Origin: Pantanalinema rosaneae
GTDB taxonomy: Bacteria > Cyanobacteriota > Cyanobacteriia > Leptolyngbyales > Leptolyngbyaceae
DNA: 64,000 nucleotides
NCBI RefSeq assembly: GCF_050753385.1
Contig: NZ_JBLZFZ010000004.1
Location: 1 to 64,000 of the forward strand
Reading direction: 5' to 3'
Shown: positions 8,601 to 18,238 of the stretch, piece by piece
How positions within the stretch are numbered: position 1 is the first letter of the stretch
Layout of the letters: every line of letters starts with the position of its first letter
Notes under the pieces: generated by a model
Databases searched by the model: none
The model's input: the letters and a program-made list of their open reading frames with translations, nothing else
Told to the model about the DNA's origin: nothing
Program-made: the position numbers and the translations under genes

Positions 8601-10037
8601 ATGCCAATTTTTGGACTTGTATGGGTTGCATCATGGGTCAGTTGCTTCTTTGCATCTACCCCCAGTTTGCTTAAAACCCCGTACCCTCTCGCGAGCATTC
8701 TGCAAAACCCTCTAGTATCGGCAAGCCTCAAGTTGCCTAGTCACCTGTTTTCATTCCGTCCGCCGCCTCCCAGTCTGGCAACCCTGACCTTTGAGGATCG
8801 TTCCAGTGTAGATACGGTGTTTGACGACAGTTTGAGTCGGGATTCCGATCGGTTCACAGCCGCTCATGATTGGTCGTTTGCCCCCACCAGTTTGAGTCCT
8901 TGGATAGCGGAATCATCTCAATTCAGCTTTTCGCGATCGGCGATCGCCTTCCAGCCCCAGGCGGTTTCCCCAACCAATGCCGAATTGTCCTGGCTAGATC
9001 GGCTGAAAGATTTATTGTTTCGTTCCCAATCTCGCTACACAAAATTGCTGGGCGAGGTGATGAAGTTAGCTCATAGTCAACCGACCAAGGTCAAAACCAA
9101 GCAACCTTTTACCCGAGCCACCCAGGAATTAGCCATCCCCACTGTCTCCCACCCCCTGAATCTCTTTCCTGGGGGATTTTCAGGGGTTAAGGTCATTTCA
9201 CCGCCTGCCGAAGATGCATTTACGATCGTGCCCATTTGGGGGGAAGCGGGGGCAACACCAGAATTCCCCAGTGTGCTGGAAGCCCGATTTGAAGATTGTC
9301 CGCTAGTCAATCCGAACGCTACTGTAGTCACGAGTGGCAGCCAACGGGCATTTCAGATCCGCTTCCACGATCGGGTGATTGCAGCGGCTCCCGAGCAATG
9401 GTTAGCCGAACAACTGGTACAGGAATTGCGGCAAATCCTCGATCGGGTCAACTTAGCCGCCGATCAAGTCGAACCGACAACGGTTGAGGGGATGCCAGCC
9501 GCAGAATTGGAAATCCATCAACCGGCGGATAACCGCCTGCTGTTTACCGTTGACCAGGAATTTGCGAAAGCTTGGGGCTGTGACCCAGAACTATTGGCAA
9601 TGGACTGGGTAAATAACTTACGACGAGCAGTTAACCAGCCTCCCTTACCCTTTGCGGTAGCCCAAGAAAAACTCTATGGCTTGCAGAACTCCAACAAAAA
9701 AATGACTGGGATCGCCTCCTGGTATGGGGATGATTTTCATGGGTTGCAGACGGCGACTGGCGAAATCTACGACCAACATGCCTTTACTGCCGCTCACCGC
9801 TCCTTGCCCTTTGATACCTATCTCAAGGTGAAAAATCTGCACAATGGTCGCTCGGTGATTGTCCGCATCAACGATCGCGGACCTTATATCGGCAACCGGA
9901 CGTTAGATCTGTCTCTCGCGGCTGCCCGTTCTCTAGGGAGTGAAACGATCGGGCTGGTGCCGATCGAAGCGATCGTCATGCAATCCCCACCGTCATCCTC
10001 CACGGAACGGTTAGCCAGGGCGAACAGCCCCCCCTAG
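8601..10037 (+). CDS. RlpA-like double-psi beta-barrel protein
   Basis: The 478-residue protein ends in an RlpA-type double-psi beta-barrel domain at about residues 370-465, with the motifs GIASWYGDDFHG, TATGEIYDQ and VIVRINDRGPYIGNRTLDLS. RlpA proteins bind or cleave peptidoglycan glycan strands lacking stem peptides. The N-terminus (MPIFGLVWVASWVSCFFAS) looks like an export signal. Residues 100-360 form a long cyanobacterial extension that I do not recognise. It starts 54 bases after the response regulator gene and may share its transcript. Confidence 0.85.
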   Translation: MPIFGLVWVASWVSCFFASTPSLLKTPYPLASILQNPLVSASLKLPSHLFSFRPPPPSLATLTFEDRSSVDTVFDDSLSRDSDRFTAAHDWSFAPTSLSPWIAESSQFSFSRSAIAFQPQAVSPTNAELSWLDRLKDLLFRSQSRYTKLLGEVMKLAHSQPTKVKTKQPFTRATQELAIPTVSHPLNLFPGGFSGVKVISPPAEDAFTIVPIWGEAGATPEFPSVLEARFEDCPLVNPNATVVTSGSQRAFQIRFHDRVIAAAPEQWLAEQLVQELRQILDRVNLAADQVEPTTVEGMPAAELEIHQPADNRLLFTVDQEFAKAWGCDPELLAMDWVNNLRRAVNQPPLPFAVAQEKLYGLQNSNKKMTGIASWYGDDFHGLQTATGEIYDQHAFTAAHRSLPFDTYLKVKNLHNGRSVIVRINDRGPYIGNRTLDLSLAAARSLGSETIGLVPIEAIVMQSPPSSSTERLARANSPP

Positions 10038-10113
10038 TCAAGTAGAGTCAGCCTGGAAACCAAAAGTTAAGAGTCAGCAGGACACCGCATCCCCTGACTC
10101 TTACAGCAGTTTT

Positions 10114-10232
10114 CGCCCCCCTAGCCCCCCAATTTTGGGGGGAACAGGAGCCAAAGTCCTCCAGAATATAGCCTGACGGCATCGTAGAAAGGGGGCTTAA
10201 AGCCCTATGGGCATACTAGAAAAGGGGGCTGA
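10114..10232. repeat. C/G-run intergenic repeat
   Basis: The stretch contains CCCCCC-AATTTT-GGGGGG and, further on, two copies of an AAGGGGGCT motif (around 10187 and 10220). I recognise the style as a dispersed cyanobacterial intergenic repeat with C-run/G-run palindromes. It sits between convergent genes, where it could also act as a terminator. Confidence 0.5.
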
Positions 10233-10296
10233 CCGAATTGACAAGTGTGGTGCATTCATTGGAGAACGGCTGTAATATTCATTCAACTAATGATCT

Positions 10297-10929
10297 CTAG
10301 ATGACCAGGCTGTATGGCAGCACAATATGACGGCTTTTATCGATCGTGAGCCAACCCTCATCCCTGAGCTTGCCAAGTAAGCGAGTCACCGTCACCCGGG
10401 TCGTGCCGATCGCACTGGCTAAATGCTGATGGGTTAAGCGTACACTCAACCGCATCCCTTCATTGACGGGCTGACCAATTTCCATTTGCAGCAGCAAGAT
10501 CAGTTGGCGTAAGCGATCTTCAACTCGCCGACACCCCGCCATTGCCAGCATTGCCTCCGCCTGCCGCAAGCGCCGATTCAGATGATAAAAGATTTCCTTA
10601 CTTAGGGTGGCTGACTGCTGAAGTTCAGTCAGTGAGACACACATCAAATCGACATCAGATAACGCGGTTGCTTGATAGGGATGGATCAGGGTCATGGGTA
10701 ACCCAAACGGCATCGAAGCCCCCGCTAATCCTAATAGCGCTTCTTCCCCGTTGGGATAAAGGGTACTGAGCAACACTACCCCTCGGCAAACAATCCAGAC
10801 TTCCTGTGATGTCATGGGAATTGTTTGTCCTGCTCGGAACGCATATAGGCTTCGTCCCTGGTAAAGTTCCTCCAACACTTGACGTAAATCTAATTTATCT
10901 GTCGTCTTGGAGGTATGAAGCTGGAGCAT
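10297..10929 (-). CDS. Crp/Fnr-family transcriptional regulator
   Basis: The product is about 210 residues: a cyclic-nucleotide-type effector barrel (about 15-115), a dimerisation helix and a C-terminal helix-turn-helix (LTHQHLASAIGTTRVTVTRLLGKL). The HTH pattern resembles NtcA and other cyanobacterial Crp relatives. The effector domain lacks the RS-containing cAMP-binding cassette of Crp, so it probably does not bind cAMP. I use the ATG at 10929; a GTG five codons upstream (10944) is possible. It is not NtcA itself as far as I can judge. Its targets are unknown. Confidence 0.85.
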   Translation of the reverse strand: MLQLHTSKTTDKLDLRQVLEELYQGRSLYAFRAGQTIPMTSQEVWIVCRGVVLLSTLYPNGEEALLGLAGASMPFGLPMTLIHPYQATALSDVDLMCVSLTELQQSATLSKEIFYHLNRRLRQAEAMLAMAGCRRVEDRLRQLILLLQMEIGQPVNEGMRLSVRLTHQHLASAIGTTRVTVTRLLGKLRDEGWLTIDKSRHIVLPYSLVI

Positions 10930-11042
10930 AGAGGAGAACCCCACAGTGGAACCAAGTCATAGGGTACCGTCTCTAGCTCAAGGGAAGTTAATTACCAGGT
11001 TGGCTCCAGGTTAAGCTTTATCATTCTGCCGTCTCCCGTCTA

Positions 11043-11528
11043 TCACTCCTCTTTGCCCTGCCAAGCCGCAATCAGTTCGTCAACACTCATGCCTAAAATC
11101 CGCGACAGGGGAGTTAATTGTTGGCTTTCAATCTCCCCCCCAGCATAAATGTTGTTCAGTTCTGGACGCGAAAGCTTGAAGGTATCACAGAATTTGGCAA
11201 ATTCCTCGTCGGATAAATCTAACTCATCCTGACGGTCTTTCAGCAAGAGTGCCACCATAGCCGTCCCCCGCTTAGGTCGTCCCGCTTTAGCTAAATAGCG
11301 TTGCACTAATTCTTCAACATTTGCAGATCCCCCACCCGATCGTGCCACCAGATCGTAGCAAGCCAATTTCAGTGCTTTCCGAAACTGTTCCTCTTCATTC
11401 AGAGTTGCCACGATGCGATCGGCAACGTCAGGTTGACAGAAACCTACTACTTTACCTTCATAGGAAATCGGAATATAAACCTTCTTAGGATAGGTTTCCC
11501 AGGGTAGGGGCTGATTCATTCTTGCCAC
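11043..11528 (-). CDS. Conserved cyanobacterial hypothetical protein
   Basis: This 161-residue soluble protein has no membrane segment. Its C-terminal half (DELDLSDEEFAKFCDTFKLSRPELNNIYAGGEIESQQLTP..LGMSVDELIAAW) has the helical layout of an XRE-like helix-turn-helix, so it may be a DNA-binding protein; this is an inference. GGGAGGTGCA precedes a GTG at 11528, which favours that start; ATG at 11519 is the alternative. It is unlinked by overlap to its neighbours. Confidence 0.7.
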   Translation of the reverse strand: MARMNQPLPWETYPKKVYIPISYEGKVVGFCQPDVADRIVATLNEEEQFRKALKLACYDLVARSGGGSANVEELVQRYLAKAGRPKRGTAMVALLLKDRQDELDLSDEEFAKFCDTFKLSRPELNNIYAGGEIESQQLTPLSRILGMSVDELIAAWQGKEE

Positions 11529-11670
11529 ACTGCACCTCCCAAAATGCCCATCGTATCAAAGTACCGGGGAACGACCGTTTGCCCCTACCAACAATCGCCC
11601 ATTGTCTAGTAATTTCTCTTCTAGAAATTTCCCTAGGTAAATGGAATAGAGCCACTAACGGCAATGGGGA

Positions 11671-12408
11671 TCAAACCTCAAGGTAATCAAACAACACAGT
11701 CGTCATATAATGATCTGCCCACTCCGTCCCAAAGGCTTTTTCTAACACCCGGCGAGTTTTATCGTTTTCCTGTTGCCTGGAGCAATAGTAATGCTGTCCT
11801 GCCAAAATTTCCGCCTGCCGATCGGGAGTCGGTGAAGTGGCGATCGCGTGCTGACAGTGGATCGTCAAATAGGACTGTACCCGCGATACAAATGCCGTTT
11901 CTTCGGCTGTGCCTTCCGGGCGGACAAACACACAGAACTCCGAAAAAATATCCCCCCAGGGTGGTAAATCTCGTGGTTGAGAAAAGTTGGGAGATGGGAG
12001 TTCGCTCAGCGCCAACCGATAGCCAGCCGGAAGCTGACGTTCTGCACTCACGGGCGATAAATCAGCAATGGCAGCACTAATCTGTCCCCGTCCGCCCACT
12101 AAATCTGCCCCAAACATCGGTAAGGCATACTCGGGACGAGGAAACATTACACAATGCAAAATGTCTAACATACTGCCTACCTTCGCCACTTCCAGGTGCA
12201 GTTTGCGAAATTGTGGGGTTTGATAGCAGCGATTTTCGATCGTTAAGCGCTCTCCCTCTAACCGACCTTCCACGTATCCCAGTTCCGCAGGCAATGGATA
12301 AGGAGACAGATCCAGATGCTGTTTCCAGGTGGCTTCGATACAATCCGCCAGTTGACGAATTGCCGGCTGTAATTGTTCACGCAGGCAGGAATCGGAAGAT
12401 AAAGTCAT
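11671..12408 (-). CDS. pcyA: Phycocyanobilin:ferredoxin oxidoreductase
   Basis: PcyA reduces biliverdin IX-alpha by four electrons from ferredoxin to phycocyanobilin, the chromophore of phycobilisomes and phytochromes. The 245-residue length matches the family. The substrate-binding residues are all present: Glu73 in HLEVAKVG, His85 in ILHCVMFPRPEY and Asp102 in FGADLVGG. They match the Glu76/His88/Asp105 set of the Synechocystis enzyme with a constant offset of three. It is a monocistronic minus-strand gene. The cpcS-type lyase gene that attaches such chromophores lies about 2 kb away. Confidence 0.96.
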   Translation of the reverse strand: MTLSSDSCLREQLQPAIRQLADCIEATWKQHLDLSPYPLPAELGYVEGRLEGERLTIENRCYQTPQFRKLHLEVAKVGSMLDILHCVMFPRPEYALPMFGADLVGGRGQISAAIADLSPVSAERQLPAGYRLALSELPSPNFSQPRDLPPWGDIFSEFCVFVRPEGTAEETAFVSRVQSYLTIHCQHAIATSPTPDRQAEILAGQHYYCSRQQENDKTRRVLEKAFGTEWADHYMTTVLFDYLEV

Positions 12409-12890
12409 CTGTAATCGGGAGTTGAATGGTAATTAAGCAGGCGCTTCAACATGGGTGCGGGCAATTTTGGGGAGTAGTCAAGCCAAACCTTATGGGTATA
12501 AGACTGATAAAATTTCACCCTAATCAATCTTTTAGATTACAACTACTTGGGAATTGATGCTTGATCAATCACAGGACGATCGTCAGCAAATTACCTCTAT
12601 CTCAGGATAGGAGCAGCCTAAATGTAAATCCATCAGGAATTGGCAACCGGAGAATTGCCTTGAATTCGCTAATCTGATCTTAGATAGAAAAGGGCAGCAA
12701 ATTGCTCTGTCGGCATGAAATCTCACTTGATCTAGACGATTTCCGCTCCATACATCAAACAAGATGTCAAGACTAATCAACAGGAGCAATTTTTTGGCAA
12801 CGGATGACATAAATTGAAATTAGGTAAACGGGATCGAAATTTAAGTAATGGCTGTTCATTCCAGCGGGTATCTGCCGCCGTTATCAACCT
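12409..12890. other. Gene-free intergenic region
   Basis: This AT-rich 480-base stretch separates divergent genes (pcyA and the Pro-rich protein). It must hold both promoters, but I cannot assign clear -35/-10 pairs. I see no RNA gene, and the only open frame on the minus strand (about 75 codons) has no ribosome-binding site or recognisable product. Confidence 0.5.
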
Positions 12891-14495
12891 ATGACAGAAC
12901 TGCCAGACGGCTCCAAAACTTCCTTTAACGTTCCTGCGGCGATCGATGCAGCCGATTTGTTGCGCTATTACAGCTTCGATTTGGGTGGGTATCCCGTTGA
13001 ACAGTTGTTAGGTCACTGGCTGACGCAATATGCGGCGGATTGGATTCGATTAGCTGTGATCGAAGCATTATATCAAGGTCGCTATAAAGCGATTTCGGTG
13101 GAGCAAATTCTGGTATTGTGGCAGCGACGGCAACAAGCTTTTTGCCATTTCAATCGCGAGTTTGAGCGGTTAGTTTGCCATCGAATTCCCCATCAATTGC
13201 ATTTAGCCGCCCGCCCTGCTGTCTCATCTCAAACAAAAGCGTCCGAAAGGGACTTACCAGCCTATCCATCGCCGCGCAAGGCAGTCTTGCATTTACCCAG
13301 CCCTCAGCCCATCTCCCTGTTGCAAGCTCCCACTAAAATTCCCCCTTTACGCATTACCCCTACTGCCAATGGCAGTTCTGCCTCCCGCTTACTCAATTTA
13401 GTGTCACCGACGCAGGCGGCAAGTCAACCCTTACCCCCCTTCCCTGTGGATCATATTGACCAGCCCACAGGCGACCCCGATCGTACCCCCTGCCGACCCG
13501 TGACTGAACTCCGCACCTTAGTCACTCAGTCATCCCCAGAATTACCTCCCCTTCCTCCGCAACCGTCCCCAACGCCCGCTACCCCCAAAGTCATCCCCCC
13601 TCCGCCTGTCCCGGCTGAGCCACCGGAACCACAACCTGTCACGCCCCCCCCTCCTATCTCCGCAGCTGTACAGCCCAGCGCACCTGAACCGCCAGCCCCG
13701 GAGTTGCCACAGCCAAAGTCTCCAGTATCCGCTCTGCAACAGCCCAGCGTACCTGAGCCACCCGCCCCTGAGCCACCACAACCAACACTGCCAGCCTCTG
13801 CCCTGCCAGAGTCTCATCCTCACCCACCCACCGTCACGCAGGCAGCTAATCCCTTTGCGTCATTCGCTAAAAAACTCGCTACTCCAGAGTCGTCCGTCGT
13901 GCAGTTTGCCACCCGGCGATCCTCTGATTCAACTCGACCGGATCCAGCATCAGAGGTAGCATCACCAGAACCAGCATCACCTCCTCCCCATCAGGCACAG
14001 ACCCAAAAGGAGGTCGAATTGCCGATCTGGAAGCGGATTCAGTCAGATCCAATGTTAACCAACCAGTTAACAAATCCCCATGATGCAGAGGCAACGATCG
14101 CGCCAGAGTCAGATCAAGATGAGCAAGCCATCCCCGCATCGAACCATTGCCAACCTCTGAACGACAACAGCCTTGCACCTACCCAAAATGGCAAGGAGCG
14201 CCTGCTTAACCAAATTAGACAAGGAATTCGGTTTTCTCTCAACTTAGGGTTAACCGATCGCTCTATGCCCCCCAAACTACGGTTACTCCTGAGCCAAATG
14301 TATCCGCCCGACTGGACAATGTTTGATTTTAGTCAACCGATCCATCAGTTTGTGCCCGCCGCCGATTCCCCGGATTTTCATGGCAAACTCCGAGCCGTTG
14401 CCCAGTCTACCGATACTGAACCAATTGTTGCAGCAGGGGAGGAAACGCCTATGCCATCGGCGATCGAGCAAAATCCCTTAGTTAGTGATCGCTGA
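12891..14495 (+). CDS. Proline-rich protein with conserved cyanobacterial N-terminal domain
   Basis: The 534-residue product has three parts. An N-terminal helical domain (about 20-105; LLRYYSFDLGGYPVEQLLGHWL, EQILVLWQRRQQAF) looks conserved. The middle (about 190-330) is dominated by Pro, Glu, Ala and Gln and contains a tandem repeat. A C-terminal helical segment (about 430-480) follows. No signal peptide is visible, so a cytosolic scaffold or adaptor with a disordered linker is plausible, but no function is known to me. The Pro-rich DNA leaves long open frames on the opposite strand, which are shadows. Confidence 0.75.
   Translation: MTELPDGSKTSFNVPAAIDAADLLRYYSFDLGGYPVEQLLGHWLTQYAADWIRLAVIEALYQGRYKAISVEQILVLWQRRQQAFCHFNREFERLVCHRIPHQLHLAARPAVSSQTKASERDLPAYPSPRKAVLHLPSPQPISLLQAPTKIPPLRITPTANGSSASRLLNLVSPTQAASQPLPPFPVDHIDQPTGDPDRTPCRPVTELRTLVTQSSPELPPLPPQPSPTPATPKVIPPPPVPAEPPEPQPVTPPPPISAAVQPSAPEPPAPELPQPKSPVSALQQPSVPEPPAPEPPQPTLPASALPESHPHPPTVTQAANPFASFAKKLATPESSVVQFATRRSSDSTRPDPASEVASPEPASPPPHQAQTQKEVELPIWKRIQSDPMLTNQLTNPHDAEATIAPESDQDEQAIPASNHCQPLNDNSLAPTQNGKERLLNQIRQGIRFSLNLGLTDRSMPPKLRLLLSQMYPPDWTMFDFSQPIHQFVPAADSPDFHGKLRAVAQSTDTEPIVAAGEETPMPSAIEQNPLVSDR
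13671..13808 (+). repeat. Tandem 69-bp repeat encoding a Pro-rich 23-residue unit
   Basis: Two consecutive 69-bp units (13671-13739 and 13740-13808) each start with CAGCCCAGCG and encode a unit beginning QPSxPEPPAPE and ending SAL. The DNA copies have diverged more than the protein copies, mostly at third positions. This implies an old in-frame duplication kept for its amino-acid content. Confidence 0.7.
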
Positions 14496-14552
14496 AAACC
14501 TGAGCATGGGGGCGCAGATCGTTACACCCCCTCACACACCAACCTACAAACA

Positions 14553-15113
14553 CTACTGGGCATTTCCGGCGGTGGCGGCAGGTTGGGGTGTTTGAGTCAC
14601 TCCCATACGAATTTCGGAGCAAAACGAAGCCGTACTTACACCATCTGCCCGCTTTAATACGGTGGTGCGCAAACGCAGGTTGGGGCTAGCAAACCAGAGG
14701 CGCTCTTCCATTTGGATCGAGTTATGGGTTGTCGTCAGCGTTAACACCTCATCATTGCCAATCTCGTACTGTCCCGCCGCCGAAATTCTGCCTCGACTAT
14801 CCATATAACGGAGCAGGCGACCGGCATTGGCTTGATTGGCATCGGCGATCGGCACTAGCACCGTCGTTCCTGCCTGCTTACTCACTTCCCCATCCATGAA
14901 CCCATTCCAAGTCACCCGCGCCCCACACAAAGCGAGTTCCGGATCGATCTGCTGTTGTTCACACAGTTTGATCACGTCAGGGTCGGTTTTATCCAGCACT
15001 TCTAGGATCACATCCGATCGCCCGACTTTAGTTTGTTGTTCGTTCAGATGGTGATTGGTTCGCTGAGAAAACCACTTGCCACTACTCAGTTGGAAAAACT
15101 CCACAATATCCAT
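14553..15113 (-). CDS. cpcS: CpcS/CpeS-type phycobiliprotein lyase
   Basis: CpcS-type lyases attach phycocyanobilin to Cys84-type positions of phycobiliprotein beta subunits and allophycocyanin. The 186-residue sequence has family landmarks: the start MDIVEFFQLSSGKWFSQRT, EERLWFASPNLRLRT and FCSEIRMG. The fold expected is a lipocalin-like barrel that holds the bilin. The gene alone cannot say whether it is the S or U subunit type. It is transcribed alone, near pcyA but not in the same operon. Confidence 0.85.
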   Translation of the reverse strand: MDIVEFFQLSSGKWFSQRTNHHLNEQQTKVGRSDVILEVLDKTDPDVIKLCEQQQIDPELALCGARVTWNGFMDGEVSKQAGTTVLVPIADANQANAGRLLRYMDSRGRISAAGQYEIGNDEVLTLTTTHNSIQMEERLWFASPNLRLRTTVLKRADGVSTASFCSEIRMGVTQTPQPAATAGNAQ

Positions 15114-15225
15114 TGCTTATCCCGTTCTCTGTCCTTGTGCGTTCTCACTTCACCATTTTAAGACGACTGGTTGATTCGCAGGGAAGAATGGACAGGGAGC
15201 CATCGCCAGAGAGAGGCAATTTGGG

Positions 15226-16389
15226 TTACTGTTGGCTGATCCATTGATGGATCAGTTGGGCAATGCCGGAATAAGCCACGATCGCACTGGCAGTCACGAC
15301 GACCACCACCATCAAAGTCGCGATCCAGAAGAGAGAAATTCCTTGCGCCGACTGCACTTTCAGCGTCCCAGAGGGTTGAAAGGTCATCTGGAACCGAGCC
15401 AGAGCCGGGAGAGGCTGGTCGTGATAACGTGGTTTTACCAGTAAAGGGAGTGGAGTTTGGGGTAGGTAATCGATCGCTCGTTGACCAATCGGTTCATAGG
15501 CAGCAATGCCACCTAAATCATCGACTCCTACCCAATACCGTACCGGACGATCGCAGACAATCTCACTCTCCCAGTTGCCATCCACCAGGGTATAAACTTT
15601 CTTGCTCAAATAACGCACCTGACCGCGATCAGAAATCTCTGGGGCAGTGGCTAACACCGACTGACTCTTCGCTGCCCGATCGCCGACTCGCTGCCGCAGG
15701 GCACATAGGGCGATCGCTTGAATCGTGCCTAAAATTCCAGCGCCCAGAGCCGTTGGCTCCAATGCCAGATTCAGATTCACCAACGGTGGCAGCAGGTTCC
15801 CGATAGTGAATAGACCGGATGAGAGCATCACCGCGATCGAGGGAATCATGATCCACCAACGGCTGGATTGGGTGTACTGCCGCAGGAACAACCACTGGGC
15901 AATCCCCAACCACACTGCACAGAGGGCAGATAGCAGCGTACTCACGGCACCGGATGCCAGCAGGGTTGCTCTCGGATGCAGGGTACTGATATCGGCAAAC
16001 CAGGCGGAATTTTTCAGCAGTTGATCCAACAAACTCCACCAGGCTTCCTGAGTAGTCATCAGCAGCACATACCCTACACTACTCGCCAGAATCCATAACC
16101 AATCTGATAAATAACGGCGTAAGACTAACCATTGCAGGGCACTGACGATCGTGCCTGCCACCAGTCCAGTCACAAATGCTCCCAACAGTCCCTCAGTTTG
16201 CCAGAGCTGAGGCAGTATAGGAGTATCCAGCGTTCGTAAGACTCCCGCTTCCAAGACCCAACCTAATCCAGTGGCTAGGACAAACAAAACTGTAAACCGA
16301 AATCGATCGAGGGGCGTAATCAGAAATGGCTGTGAGGTAATTGGAGCCGTAGATGTCCCTACGGATGGGAAGCTGAGTTGCGATCGCAT
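15226..16389 (-). CDS. Multi-pass membrane protein of unknown function
   Basis: The 387-residue protein has about six predicted membrane segments in residues 25-240 (for example FRFTVLFVLATGLGWVLEAGV and GLVAGTIVSALQWLVL). A soluble loop of about 100 residues (250-350) follows, containing VDGNWESEIVCDRPVRYWVGVDDLG, and then a final hydrophobic segment (FWIATLMVVVVVTASAIV). The membrane part appears to be two similar halves, each with a WLVLRRYL or WLFLRQYT end, which suggests an internal duplication. I do not recognise a family. Confidence 0.72.
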   Translation of the reverse strand: MRSQLSFPSVGTSTAPITSQPFLITPLDRFRFTVLFVLATGLGWVLEAGVLRTLDTPILPQLWQTEGLLGAFVTGLVAGTIVSALQWLVLRRYLSDWLWILASSVGYVLLMTTQEAWWSLLDQLLKNSAWFADISTLHPRATLLASGAVSTLLSALCAVWLGIAQWLFLRQYTQSSRWWIMIPSIAVMLSSGLFTIGNLLPPLVNLNLALEPTALGAGILGTIQAIALCALRQRVGDRAAKSQSVLATAPEISDRGQVRYLSKKVYTLVDGNWESEIVCDRPVRYWVGVDDLGGIAAYEPIGQRAIDYLPQTPLPLLVKPRYHDQPLPALARFQMTFQPSGTLKVQSAQGISLFWIATLMVVVVVTASAIVAYSGIAQLIHQWISQQ

Positions 16390-16580
16390 AATCTAAACTC
16401 GTCTAAATCGACAATTGGGGACGAACTATACACCATTCCACTGCTCGATGTGTAGCAGGACAAACACTTTGTCAACTTCTTCATAGAACCCAAAATCTCT
16501 TAACATATCGATTTGCGTTAACACGCTAGGATTTGCAAATTCTGGGGATTCTAGCTATGAAAGCTGTTTCTTAATCACCT

Positions 16581-17660
16581 ATGACCACGAATAAACGCGC
16601 CTTGATCACGGGGATTACCGGTCAAGATGGATCCTACCTGAGTGAGTTTCTGTTGGAAAAAGGCTACGAAGTTCACGGCATCATTCGGCGCACCTCGACC
16701 TTTAATACCGATCGTATTGACCATATTTATGAAGACCCCCATGACCAGGGAGTACGCCTATTTCTGCATTACGGGGATCTCACAGACGGCACCACCCTAC
16801 GCCGCATCTTGGAAGAAGTGCAGCCCGTCGAAATCTACAATCTAGGAGCGCAATCCCATGTCCGGGTGAGTTTTGATTCGCCCGAATATACCGTGGACAG
16901 CGTCGGCATGGGCACCCTGCGGTTACTGGAAGCGATTCGTGATTATCAGCACCGGACAGGGATTCAAGTCCGCTTCTACCAGGCAGGCTCCTCGGAAATG
17001 TATGGCAAGGTGCAGGACATTCCCCAAACGGAAACCACGCCGTTTTATCCCCGTAGTCCCTATGCCTGTGCCAAAGTCTACGCCCACTGGCAGACTGTAA
17101 ATTACCGCGAATCCTACGATCTATTTGCCTGTAATGGCATTCTGTTTAACCATGAATCGCCGCGCCGGGGGGAAACCTTTGTCACCCGCAAAATTACCCG
17201 CGCGATCGCTCGCATAATTGCCGGACAGCAGCAAAAACTGTATATGGGCAATCTGGATGCCAAACGAGATTGGGGCTATGCCAAGGATTACGTCAAAGCC
17301 ATGTGGATGATGTTGCAGCAACCCCAACCAGATGATTACGTTATTGCCACCGGAGAAACTCACTCGGTTCAGGAGTTTCTAGATATTGCCTTTGGTTATG
17401 TGAATTTAAACTGGCAGGAGTATGTCGAGTTTGACGATCGCTACCTGCGTCCGGCAGAAGTGGATTTGTTAATTGGCGATCCCAGTAAAGCTAAGCAAGT
17501 GTTAGGCTGGCAACCGTCAGTCACCTTTGAGCAATTAGTCTATTTGATGGTGGAAGCGGATCTGAAGGCGCTGGGCTTAGTGCCGCTCAGTGGTCATATC
17601 CGCCAACCTGTTTTAGATCACGCGACCGTTCGCCAGAGTGCCGGAGGCTCGATCGCCTGA
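16581..17660 (+). CDS. gmd: GDP-mannose 4,6-dehydratase
   Basis: Gmd converts GDP-D-mannose to GDP-4-keto-6-deoxymannose, a precursor of fucose, rhamnose and related sugars for surface polysaccharides. The 359-residue sequence is a short-chain dehydrogenase/epimerase. It has the NADP-binding motif TGITGQDGSYL at the N-terminus, the catalytic Tyr-x3-Lys in SPYACAKVYAHW, and the Gmd signatures FNHESPRRGETFVTRK and DYVIATGETHSVQEF. The usual reductase partner (GDP-fucose synthase) does not follow. The gene instead overlaps the next one. Confidence 0.95.
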   Translation: MTTNKRALITGITGQDGSYLSEFLLEKGYEVHGIIRRTSTFNTDRIDHIYEDPHDQGVRLFLHYGDLTDGTTLRRILEEVQPVEIYNLGAQSHVRVSFDSPEYTVDSVGMGTLRLLEAIRDYQHRTGIQVRFYQAGSSEMYGKVQDIPQTETTPFYPRSPYACAKVYAHWQTVNYRESYDLFACNGILFNHESPRRGETFVTRKITRAIARIIAGQQQKLYMGNLDAKRDWGYAKDYVKAMWMMLQQPQPDDYVIATGETHSVQEFLDIAFGYVNLNWQEYVEFDDRYLRPAEVDLLIGDPSKAKQVLGWQPSVTFEQLVYLMVEADLKALGLVPLSGHIRQPVLDHATVRQSAGGSIA

Positions 17661-18238
17661 TGGGACTGGAGGACGAATTAGCCGGAGACAAGCGATCGCT
17701 GCGGAAATCCCTCCTCACCCGGCGACGCAATTTGTCCCACAGCGATTGGCAACAAAAAAGTGTACAGATTTGTCGCCACCTCCAGGCTGATGCGGAGTTT
17801 CAGCAAGCCCAAACTGTATTAGCGTACTTCAGTATTCGGCAGGAACCGGATCTCAGTTCCCTCTGGCCGATCGCCAAAACCTGGGGCTTTTCTCGCTGCA
17901 TCGAGCAATCCCTGGTCTGGCATCATTGGTTCCCAAACGCAACATTGCCTCTCCAAACCGGAGCCTACGGCATTCTTGAACCCCATTCAGACTGCCCTTT
18001 ATTACCGCCTGAAGCCGTGGATTTAATTCTGTTGCCCTGTGTTGCCTGCGATCGCCAGGGCTATCGCTTAGGCTATGGGGGCGGCTTTTACGATCGCCTC
18101 CTGGCAGAACCCGCCTGGGCAGAGAAACCCACGATCGGCATTGTGTTTGATTTTGCTTACTTAGCCAGTTTGCCAATGGATCCGTGGGATCAGCCGTTGC
18201 AAGCCATCTGTACCGAAACTGGACTGTATCGACATTGA
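17660..18238 (+). CDS. 5-formyltetrahydrofolate cyclo-ligase
   Basis: This 192-residue enzyme converts 5-formyl-THF to 5,10-methenyl-THF with ATP, recycling a storage form of folate. The motif YRLGYGGGFYDRLLA near residue 135 and LILLPCVACDRQGYRLG are family hallmarks, as is the N-terminal basic KRSLRKSLLTRRRNL. Its ATG overlaps the gmd stop codon (TGATG), so the two are translationally coupled although their pathways are unrelated. Confidence 0.92.
   Translation: MGLEDELAGDKRSLRKSLLTRRRNLSHSDWQQKSVQICRHLQADAEFQQAQTVLAYFSIRQEPDLSSLWPIAKTWGFSRCIEQSLVWHHWFPNATLPLQTGAYGILEPHSDCPLLPPEAVDLILLPCVACDRQGYRLGYGGGFYDRLLAEPAWAEKPTIGIVFDFAYLASLPMDPWDQPLQAICTETGLYRH

Noticed and set aside
10114..10232. 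Possible CRISPR-like or IS-end repeats in the C/G-run region
   Set aside because: The repeats are irregular, no spacer periodicity or transposase is present, and the pattern fits a dispersed intergenic repeat.
12583..12810. 75-codon minus-strand frame upstream of the Pro-rich gene
   Set aside because: No ribosome-binding site and no coherent protein features, such as a domain or credible signal peptide.
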